From NCBI RefSeq assembly GCF_937875265.1, contig NZ_CALLXM010000172.1, positions 1 through 10,175 on the forward strand: a DNA stretch of 10,175 nucleotides. The letters run 5' to 3'. This document shows positions 1-6,380 of this stretch, piece after piece. The position numbers and the translations under genes are program-made. Origin of the DNA: an uncultured Acetobacter sp. GTDB lineage: Bacteria > Pseudomonadota > Alphaproteobacteria > Acetobacterales > Acetobacteraceae. The first letter of the stretch is position 1, and every line of letters begins with the position of its first letter. The notes under the pieces are model-generated. The model made no database searches and was not told the DNA's origin. It saw nothing but the letters and a program-made list of their open reading frames with translations.

Positions 1-510
1 GGCATTTTGCGGCTGACACCTGAACGACATCGCCCGCTGGTCCGCACTCTTCTTCAAACCATTGCGCATACGCTTTCTGCATGGGTGGCGGGGCAGATGC
101 TGGATATGACGGTGGTTGGCGTGCTCACATGGCTTGGCCTGTGGGCCATTGGCATGCCGCTGGCTCTTCCGCTGGGGCTGGTGGCAGGCACAGCCAATTT
201 CATCCCGTATCTGGGCGCGTTTGTAGGGGCTATTCCGGCTTTGCTGATCGGCTTGTCCGTCGGTACGCAGGAAGCCCTGATGGTGCTGGGTCTGTACGGT
301 GTCATTCAGGCGTTTGAGGGCTACGTGATGTCTCCCTTTATTCAGAAACGTGCAGTGAGCATGCCGCCTGCACTGACCATTTTGTCCCAGACCATTTTCG
401 GTGCCTTTCTGGGGATGTGGGGCTTCATTTTTGCATCTCCCCTCACGGCGGTTCTGCTGGCTGTTGCCACCAGATTATCCGCACCGCTTAAAGAAAAGGA
501 CATGCTCTAA
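1..510 (+). CDS. AI-2E family transporter (PerM-like), C-terminal part; 5' end outside window
   Basis: This is the C-terminal portion of a polytopic inner-membrane protein of the AI-2E/PerM transporter family. The frame is open to the first base, so the gene starts upstream; the TTG at 7 is an internal Leu codon, not a convincing start. About 170 residues remain. Hydrophobic segments alternate with short loops. A GTANFIPYLGAFVGAIPA stretch matches the conserved family signature (G-x-x-N-x-IPY-x-G). A later VMSPFIQKRAVSMPPALT block and a GMWGFIFASPLTAVLL block match the conserved C-terminal signature. A short charged tail precedes TAA. The family exports small molecules (AI-2, Na+/H+ or others), but substrates vary and none can be assigned here. 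The next gene lies 71 bp downstream on the same strand, so co-transcription is possible. No clear terminator separates them. Confidence 0.9.
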   Translation, partial: GILRLTPERHRPLVRTLLQTIAHTLSAWVAGQMLDMTVVGVLTWLGLWAIGMPLALPLGLVAGTANFIPYLGAFVGAIPALLIGLSVGTQEALMVLGLYGVIQAFEGYVMSPFIQKRAVSMPPALTILSQTIFGAFLGMWGFIFASPLTAVLLAVATRLSAPLKEKDML

Positions 511-581
511 AAACCTCTTTTCCTCCTGCCTGACATGCCCCATAGGGTGCGCCACATGCAGTGCAAAAGGGATATAAAAGG

Positions 582-1520
582 ATGAACACGCGCAAGCCGC
601 TGGACGCACAGGCTGTCTGCCTCATGGTGGGCCTGTGTTGCTGTTTCGGGTTGCAACAGGTCGCGCTGAAAGCCTCGGCGCAGGACATGGCCCCCATCCT
701 TCAGGTTGCTTTGCGCTCCGGTCTGGCGGCTGTGCTGGTCGCTCTTCTTATGGTTTTTCAGCGTGAACGCCCGGTGCAGGTGGCGCAAACATGGAAGCCG
801 GGTCTGGCTGTTGGTGTGCTGTTCTCTCTGGAATATCTGTTTCTGGGGCAGGCGCTGCATTACACATCGGCCTCTCGTTCTGTTGTGTTCCTGTATACCT
901 CCCCCATTTTTACCGCCCTCATTCTGCACGGGCTGGAGGTGTCAGAGCGCATGGCGCCGCTCCAGTGGGCAGGCATCCTGTTAGCCTTTGGCGGAATCGC
1001 AACGGCGTTTTTTGATCATCACGCCGGGGCAGGGCAGGCGGGGTCCATGCAGTTTCTGGGGGATGGGCTGGCGCTTCTGGCCGGGGCAAGCTGGGGTGTG
1101 ACCACCGTTGTCATCCGCATGTCCGGCCTGGCAAAAATTCCTGCCAAGCAAACTCTTCTTTATCAGTTGCTGAGTGCGTTTGTTTTGCTGCTGGCAGCAT
1201 CCGGAATTTTTCATCAAACAGCCTTTACGGTCACACCACTCCTGTTGCTCAGCCTGAGCTTTCAGGTGATTATCCTCTCCTTTGTGGCGTTCCTGCTGTG
1301 GTTCTGGCTGCTGCGCCAGTATCAGGCCTCACGTATTGGCGTGCTGTCTTTCATGACGCCGCTGTTTGGCGTGGTGCTGGGGGCTGTGCTGCTGCATGAG
1401 CCTGTGGAGCCGGGTTTTGTCTCCGGGGCTATTCTGGTGCTGGCCGGGGTGATGCTGGTCAGTGGATATGGGTGGATAGGCCAGAGCCTGAAAAAGTTCA
1501 GAAGACCCACCGGGGCCTGA
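582..1520 (+). CDS. EamA/DMT-superfamily transporter (10 TM)
   Basis: A 312-residue inner-membrane transporter of the drug/metabolite transporter superfamily. Two EamA repeats are visible: residues about 10-140 and 160-305, each with roughly five hydrophobic segments. The second ends in the typical PLFGVVLGAVLLHEPV then GAILVLAGVMLV pattern. Members export amino acids, metabolites or drugs by exchange or proton coupling; the substrate here is not identifiable. ATG 582 is preferred over the in-frame GTG at 561 because AAAAGGG (565-571) sits 10 nt upstream of the ATG, whereas nothing suitable precedes the GTG. A second transporter fragment lies upstream and aspD downstream on the same strand. 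The 132-bp gap to aspD leaves operon membership open. A role in exporting the alanine made by AspD is only a context guess. Confidence 0.88.
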   Translation: MNTRKPLDAQAVCLMVGLCCCFGLQQVALKASAQDMAPILQVALRSGLAAVLVALLMVFQRERPVQVAQTWKPGLAVGVLFSLEYLFLGQALHYTSASRSVVFLYTSPIFTALILHGLEVSERMAPLQWAGILLAFGGIATAFFDHHAGAGQAGSMQFLGDGLALLAGASWGVTTVVIRMSGLAKIPAKQTLLYQLLSAFVLLLAASGIFHQTAFTVTPLLLLSLSFQVIILSFVAFLLWFWLLRQYQASRIGVLSFMTPLFGVVLGAVLLHEPVEPGFVSGAILVLAGVMLVSGYGWIGQSLKKFRRPTGA

Positions 1521-1652
1521 AGGCGGAGGGGATCACATAGCCGAGACCAGCATGGGTCTTTGTATGAAATATGTCTATAAAGGTGGCAACAGGCACTTTT
1601 TTTATGCATGTTTAGCTCCTTCTTTGCGCAGCCCCTGTTTCAGGAACCGGCA

Positions 1653-3278
1653 ATGCCTACCTCCCCAGACTATGAAAAATTCAATACTCTCAGTCCGTTT
1701 GAGCTGAAAGATCAGCTTATCAAGCTGGCATGTGGCCGAGCGCAACGCGCAATGCTGGATGCCGGGCGTGGTAACCCCAATTTTCTGGCGACACTCCCCC
1801 GGCAGGGGTTTTTCCAGCTCGGCCTGTTTGCCACGTCGGAATCTGAACTCTCTTTTTCCTATATGGCAGAAGGCATTGGTGGCTTTCCCCGTCGGGACGG
1901 CATTGAGGCGCGCTTCAACGCCTTTGTAGCAGACCATAAGGCGGAACCCGGTGTGGCGTTTCTGCGCCGTGCGCTGTCTTATGTGCGGGACCAGCTCGGC
2001 CTGTCCGCTGAGGGCTTCCTGCAGGAAATGACTGCGGGCATTCTGGGTTGTGACTACCCCACACCCCCGCGCATGCTGCGCTATTCCGAGCAGGTGGTGC
2101 GCCATTACCTGCTGCGGGAAATGGCAGGCGGCACCATGCCAGATGCCACAACCGAACTGTTCGCGCTGGAAGGCGGCACGGCGGCCATCAGCTATATCTT
2201 TGCCTCCCTGCGGGAAAACGGCCTGCTCCGCCCCGGCGATAAAGCTGCCATCGGCATGCCGGTTTTCACCCCGTATGTGGAAATCCCGGAATTGCGGGAC
2301 TACCAGCTTGAGGAAGTGCCGGTTTACGCAGCGCCTGAAGCAGGCTGGCAGTATCCGGATAGTGAGCTGGATAAACTGCTGGACCCGGCCATTAAGGTCT
2401 TTCTGGTGGTTAACCCCAGCAACCCGCCCTCTGTCAAAATGAACGATGCCGGGCTGGCCCGCATTGCTGATATTGTTAAAACCAAACGCCCGGACCTCAT
2501 GATCGTCACGGATGACGTTTATGGCACCTTTGCAGACAATTTCCGCTCTCTCTACAGCGTGTGTCCGCAAAATACCGTTCTGGTCTATTCTTTTTCAAAA
2601 TATTTCGGGTCAACTGGCTGGCGTCTTGGCGTCGTGGCCATGCACACCCAGAACGTGCTGGACCGCGCACTGGAGGCCCTGCCGGAAGAAGAAAAGGTCG
2701 CGCTGGACACACGTTATGCCTCGCTCACCCCGGATGTGCGCGCCCTGAAGTTTATTGATCGTTTGGTTGCGGATAGCCGCAGCGTGGCCCTAAACCACAC
2801 CGCCGGTCTGTCCACACCGCAACAGGTGCAAATGGTGCTGTTTGCGCTCTTCGCCCTGATGGACGGCCGGGAAGCGTATAAAAACGCCCTGAAAAACCTG
2901 CTGCACCGGAGGGAAATTGCCCTCTATCGGGACCTTGGCGTTCCTGCCCCCAATGACCCCGGCAGCACGCATTATTACACCCTGATTGATCTGGCCAACG
3001 TTGCCACTCAGCTTTACGGCACCCGCTTTGCCCGCTGGCTGATGACGCGTGTGGACTACCAGACCATCCTGTTCCGTATTGCGGAAGAAACCGGTGTAGT
3101 GCTCCTGCCGGGCGTAGGCTTTGCAGTGCGTCGTCCGTCTGCCCGTGCATCTCTCGCTAACCTGAATGAATACCAGTACGCCGCCATTGGTGCCGCCCTG
3201 CGGCGCATGGCGGATGAGTATTACGAACGGTATCAGCGCGAAAAAAACGCAGATAAAGCAGGCAAAAATACGCCCTGA
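1653..3278 (+). CDS. aspD: Bifunctional aspartate aminotransferase / L-aspartate 4-decarboxylase
   Basis: A 541-residue PLP fold-type I enzyme that converts L-aspartate to L-alanine plus CO2 (EC 4.1.1.12), with side aspartate aminotransferase activity. It is cytosolic. The Schiff-base lysine is K316 in SFSKYFGSTGWR, essentially where characterised AspD enzymes have it. N254 in VVNPSNPPS, the Asp-Asp-Val-Tyr block at 287-290 that contacts the cofactor, and the C-terminal Arg-rich GVGFAVRRPSARASLANL region (carboxylate-binding Arg, probably R498) are all present. Length matches the family (about 530-545 aa) and exceeds ordinary aminotransferases. The frame is open back to ATG 1608, but ATG 1653 has AGGAA at 1642-1646 with a 6-nt gap and gives the family-typical N terminus. 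Decarboxylation consumes a proton; with the antiporter AspT it generates proton motive force, but no aspT is in the window. High G+C codon use produces long antisense shadow frames. Confidence 0.95.
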   Translation: MPTSPDYEKFNTLSPFELKDQLIKLACGRAQRAMLDAGRGNPNFLATLPRQGFFQLGLFATSESELSFSYMAEGIGGFPRRDGIEARFNAFVADHKAEPGVAFLRRALSYVRDQLGLSAEGFLQEMTAGILGCDYPTPPRMLRYSEQVVRHYLLREMAGGTMPDATTELFALEGGTAAISYIFASLRENGLLRPGDKAAIGMPVFTPYVEIPELRDYQLEEVPVYAAPEAGWQYPDSELDKLLDPAIKVFLVVNPSNPPSVKMNDAGLARIADIVKTKRPDLMIVTDDVYGTFADNFRSLYSVCPQNTVLVYSFSKYFGSTGWRLGVVAMHTQNVLDRALEALPEEEKVALDTRYASLTPDVRALKFIDRLVADSRSVALNHTAGLSTPQQVQMVLFALFALMDGREAYKNALKNLLHRREIALYRDLGVPAPNDPGSTHYYTLIDLANVATQLYGTRFARWLMTRVDYQTILFRIAEETGVVLLPGVGFAVRRPSARASLANLNEYQYAAIGAALRRMADEYYERYQREKNADKAGKNTP

Positions 3279-3354
3279 TGAACTCCTCCAGCAAAGAGCT
3301 TTAAGGGGCGACCCTGTGTTCTGAAGGCCAGAAAGCATACAGGCAGCCAGAGAG

Positions 3355-3379
3355 CGGGCAGACTAAATCCGTCTGCCCG
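3355..3379 (+). terminator. Strong hairpin downstream of aspD (possible terminator)
   Basis: CGGGCAGAC (3355-3363) and GTCTGCCCG (3371-3379) form a perfect 9-bp, mostly G-C stem with a 7-nt loop, 77 bp after the aspD stop. It lacks a following T-run, so it is not a textbook intrinsic terminator. It may end or stabilise the aspD transcript. Confidence 0.4.
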
Positions 3380-3580
3380 TGCAGGGCCACGCCTATGTGG
3401 ATAACGCCTCGTTCGCCTTTACAGACTTAAATGTGCACATACAAAGCAGGGCGGTTTCTCCGCGCCAAAGCTTCAGTAGTGACCCCCTATCAACACCAGA
3501 AAATCCTTTGCAGGAAGAAGGGAGTGTCTCTTTATTTAACAAAAAATATCGTATTAATTAAATAACACATAAATAATGTT

Positions 3581-3603
3581 GCGAATCGAATTCAGCGAAT
3601 TGA
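3581..3603 (+). promoter_or_regulatory. Direct repeat overlapping the -35 of the TonB receptor promoter
   Basis: GCGAATCGA (3581-3589) and GCGAATTGA (3595-3603) are near-identical 9-mers with one difference and a 14-bp period. The second copy runs into the -35 hexamer at 3600-3605. Direct repeats against a -35 box are typical of activator sites, but no known regulator consensus is recognised, and it does not resemble a classical Fur box. Confidence 0.35.
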
Positions 3604-3626
3604 CGGTGTGCTTTTCACGCTATAAG
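3600..3626 (+). promoter_or_regulatory. Putative sigma70-type promoter of the TonB receptor gene
   Basis: TTGACG (3600-3605) matches five of six -35 bases and TATAAG (3621-3626) matches five of six -10 bases. The spacer is only 15 bp, shorter than the optimal 17. Transcription would start near 3633, about 30 nt before ATG 3663. This also argues against the upstream ATG at 3576 as the translation start, because that codon precedes the promoter. The rest of the 3279-3662 gap shows only the hairpin at 3355-3379 and the direct repeat, with no credible gene. Confidence 0.5.
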
Positions 3627-3662
3627 CCACAGTGTGTATGCACTTATTGTGGTCGTGTTATT

Positions 3663-5840
3663 ATGATATCACCAAGGATCGTCGTTTTAATTGGAGCTAT
3701 TATGTCGTCTTGCGGGATGACCACGGCCCTGGCGCACGCGCAGGAGAGTGCGCCCAAGAGCCCCGTACAGGGTGATGAGGCAGAGAAGAAAAGAGCGTCC
3801 GGACATCACAAACCCCATGCAGGCAAGCCTAAGGGGCCCCATTCGGAAGTGGTGGACGTGCACGGTACCGCAACCCCCCCCTTTTCCGGGGGCGCACTGG
3901 GGAGCAAGCGGGAGCTGGATACGCCCTTTTCTATTAGAACCATCACCAGTGCCGAAATACAGGAACGTCAGGTCAAATCTCTGGCTAGATTGCTGTCTCA
4001 GGATGCGTCCGTTGTGACCAACGGGGATACCTATTCCTTTAACGCCTATAGCGTGACGGTAAGGGGTGTGCCGCTGGATGATTATAACGGCTACAAGATC
4101 AACGGCTCACCCTTTTACATGACAACCGTTGAGCTTCCGCTGGAAAGCTTTGAAAACGTACAGCTTTTAAAAGGCGCGTCCGGGTATCTGTACGGGTTCA
4201 ATGCGCCGGGCGGTATCATCAATTACCAGACCAAAAAGCCAACGGAACACCGGACGTTTGAAGTCGATGCCGGATATAGCTCAGGGGCTGTGGCCAGCGA
4301 GCATATTGATACCGGTGGCCGCCTGTTTAACAAAGTATTTGGCTACCGCGTAAATCTGACACATGAAAAAGGGGAAACCTATAACGGCTCCCATGTAGAG
4401 CGGTATTCCGGTTCTCTGGGCGTAGATGCCCGGATTGCCCCAAACCTGCTCTGGACTGCGGATGCTATTTATCAGGATAGAAAAATACGCGGTGCGGTTC
4501 AGGACTTTTTTATTGATCCGCAAACCTATCCTACCACAAAACTTCCGGACCCCATCAGTGGGCATAAGGACCTTAATTCATACCCCGGCTCCATGTTCAC
4601 ATCGCACGTCCTGTTTCTTACAACCGGTTTGAAATGGGATATCAGCAAGAACTGGAAATTTCGTGTGGATTACAGCCACAGTCAGGACTGGCGTTCTTAT
4701 CAGAGCGAGTGGATGTCTCTTAACAACAGGGCGGGGGATTATGATTCCTACCTCTCTACAGACCCGCGCAGCTGGTCGGACTATAATCAGGCGCAGGGTA
4801 TTCTGGAGGGCAGCTTTCACACCGGCTTTGTCAAACATGATGTGACGTTGGGGGCCACATGGCAGGGGCTGACAAAATATCTCCCCACCAATTCCGAGTA
4901 TGTGAATATCGGATCCCAGAACATGCATGCGCCGATTATTTCCAGACCCTATCCCGTCAATAACGAGTCATCTGTGTACCGGAACTATCGATCTGATCAG
5001 GTTGGGCTGTTCCTGAGTGATACTGTTACCTTCAACCGCCAGTGGTCCCTGCTGGCTGGTGTGCGGTACACCAATTTCCAGCAGAACAGCTATAGTGCTG
5101 CGGACGTCAGAACGACATACAAGGTTAACCCCGTCACACCCACGGTGGCTCTTTTGTACCATCCCGTGCGAAACATGACAGTCTATGCCAGCTATGTTCA
5201 GGCTCTGGAAAATGGTGGCACAGTGGGAGACACTTACAAAAATGCCCGCCAGACACTGCCGCCCATTCGGTCAGATCAGGTTGAGCTGGGCGCCAAAATC
5301 ACGCGCAGAACCTGGGAGCTGACAGGCGCGCTCTACCGCATCACGCGTGGCGCGCAGTATGCCAATACCAATAATGAGTATGTCTCCAACGGCACTCAGC
5401 TTTATCAGGGGGTTGAGCTGAACGGCCACGTCAATCTGCCGCTGGGCATTGTGCTCACGGACAGTCTGGGGATTGAGGCCTCAAAATACAAAAAGACAGA
5501 CCCATCCATTCAAGGTAACACAGCAGAAGCAATCCCGACGTTTCAGAACATGTTTACGGTAACTGACAATATCCCCAAGGTGCCGGGCCTGTCTGCGTCA
5601 GCAGAAGTGCATTACACTGGCAGAATGTGGGGGGATGCGACTAACCTCTACCACATTCCGGCTTATACGCTGCTAAATTTACGGGCCAGCTACCGCACAA
5701 CACTCGGAAAACACCGTGTAACCTTCAGGGCTGAACTGGATAACGTGGCCAACACACACTATTGGGGTGTTCTGGCCTCAGATTACTTCTTCGTCGGTCC
5801 ACCTAGAACCGTCTATCTGAATGCCCGGTTTGATCTCTGA
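3663..5840 (+). CDS. TonB-dependent outer-membrane receptor, siderophore type
   Basis: A 725-residue outer-membrane beta-barrel that takes up a ligand, probably a ferric siderophore, using TonB-ExbBD energy. Residues 1-26 form a signal peptide ending in AHA before QE. A linker rich in His and Lys (about 42-61) is followed by a TonB-box-like EVVDVHG (62-68). The plug spans about 84-193, with RGVPLDDYNGYKINGSPF and the conserved LLKGASGYLYG then APGGIINYQTKKP signatures. The barrel fills the rest, with many alternating aromatic strands, ending in NARFDL. Ligand specificity cannot be read from sequence. ATG 3663 gives the only sensible signal peptide, although no strong Shine-Dalgarno precedes it. 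ATG 3576 lies upstream of the predicted promoter, and ATG 3702 (GGAG nearby) would cut the signal peptide short. The gene ends 10 bp from the convergent small gene at 5851 with no terminator visible between them. Confidence 0.93.
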   Translation: MISPRIVVLIGAIMSSCGMTTALAHAQESAPKSPVQGDEAEKKRASGHHKPHAGKPKGPHSEVVDVHGTATPPFSGGALGSKRELDTPFSIRTITSAEIQERQVKSLARLLSQDASVVTNGDTYSFNAYSVTVRGVPLDDYNGYKINGSPFYMTTVELPLESFENVQLLKGASGYLYGFNAPGGIINYQTKKPTEHRTFEVDAGYSSGAVASEHIDTGGRLFNKVFGYRVNLTHEKGETYNGSHVERYSGSLGVDARIAPNLLWTADAIYQDRKIRGAVQDFFIDPQTYPTTKLPDPISGHKDLNSYPGSMFTSHVLFLTTGLKWDISKNWKFRVDYSHSQDWRSYQSEWMSLNNRAGDYDSYLSTDPRSWSDYNQAQGILEGSFHTGFVKHDVTLGATWQGLTKYLPTNSEYVNIGSQNMHAPIISRPYPVNNESSVYRNYRSDQVGLFLSDTVTFNRQWSLLAGVRYTNFQQNSYSAADVRTTYKVNPVTPTVALLYHPVRNMTVYASYVQALENGGTVGDTYKNARQTLPPIRSDQVELGAKITRRTWELTGALYRITRGAQYANTNNEYVSNGTQLYQGVELNGHVNLPLGIVLTDSLGIEASKYKKTDPSIQGNTAEAIPTFQNMFTVTDNIPKVPGLSASAEVHYTGRMWGDATNLYHIPAYTLLNLRASYRTTLGKHRVTFRAELDNVANTHYWGVLASDYFFVGPPRTVYLNARFDL

Positions 5841-5850
5841 AAATCATCTT

Positions 5851-6312
5851 CTATACCTGAGAGTCTTTCATAATATATGGTCCACCTGCCTGGATATCAA
5901 AAGAGAGGATACCCATTTTACCCTGACTGATGGTTTGAAGAGGAAGCAGGGCATTACCATTTGTCCAGGAAAATCCTGGTTTGTCAGGAGTGTACCATCC
6001 GTCAGGCTGTGTATCTTCAAGCTGGATAGTGATTTTTTTCGGATGTTTATCCATCGTGAAAGTTATGTTTCCTACAAAAACGCCCAAGAGCCGTAGATCT
6101 CCGATCAATGGGCCAAATACATCAACCGGCCGTATCGCATGGGATACCAAGCGGACAAAACGGGTGCCGCCGGGAAGCATGAAGCTGTAATGTGCCCCTT
6201 CTGGACGCATGGGCTTTATGGTGGCTCCAGTATTGCTGAGCAGATGTAGTCCGGGGTCTGAAGTCAGCCCATATAACTCTGTAGCAGCCCTGAAACCGGA
6301 AGCCTCACTCAT
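5851..6312 (-). CDS. Free-standing copy of the Hint protein's C-terminal domain (153 aa)
   Basis: A 153-residue protein of unknown function that aligns along almost its whole length with the C-terminal domain of the neighbouring Hint protein, at roughly 40% identity by eye. Shared landmarks in order: DP-x-LHL (start), GA-x-I-x-P-x-R, YSFMLP-x-G, a VR then a downstream RP, a D-x-R-x-LGV block, T-x-P-x-GW, and WT-x-G-x-ALLPL near the end. No Hint domain, solenoid region or signal peptide is present. The start is ATG 6312, served by GGAA starting at 6322 with about 7 nt spacing; the TTG at 6324 in the same frame lies inside that ribosome site. It sits 68 bp after the Hint stop codon, behind an intrinsic terminator, and converges on the TonB receptor gene 10 bp away. 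It could be a decayed duplicate of a Hint gene that lost its front, or a real stand-alone module. The intact frame and own ribosome site favour a working gene. Confidence 0.75.
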   Translation of the reverse strand: MSEASGFRAATELYGLTSDPGLHLLSNTGATIKPMRPEGAHYSFMLPGGTRFVRLVSHAIRPVDVFGPLIGDLRLLGVFVGNITFTMDKHPKKITIQLEDTQPDGWYTPDKPGFSWTNGNALLPLQTISQGKMGILSFDIQAGGPYIMKDSQV

Positions 6313-6339
6313 AATATTTTCCAATAAGAAATAAACACT

Positions 6340-6373
6340 AAAAAGGGTACCATTCGTTAAAGAATGGTACCCT
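6340..6373 (-). terminator. Intrinsic terminator between the Hint gene and the orphan-domain gene
   Basis: On the minus strand, a 12-bp perfect stem (arms 6362-6373 and 6344-6355, core GGGTACCATTC) with a 6-nt loop is followed at once by five T (6344-6340). It starts 8 bp after the Hint stop codon. This is a textbook Rho-independent terminator. It leaves only about 18 nt before the ribosome site of the next gene. Confidence 0.88.
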
Positions 6374-6380
6374 CTGTCGT

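Noticed and set aside
1544..1559. AGACC/GGTCT hairpin after the EamA gene
   Set aside because: Only a 5-bp stem with three T following; too weak to call a terminator.
1602..2570. 322-codon open frame antisense to aspD
   Set aside because: It lies wholly opposite a convincing PLP enzyme, has no recognisable domain, and is what G+C-rich codon use produces on the opposite strand.
3379..3561. 60-codon GTG frame between aspD and the TonB receptor
   Set aside because: Its start lies in the downstream arm of a hairpin, it has no ribosome site or recognisable protein features, and it ends just before the receptor promoter.
3576..3662. N-terminal extension of the TonB receptor from ATG 3576
   Set aside because: It would precede the signal peptide with 29 Cys-rich polar residues and lies upstream of the predicted transcription start.
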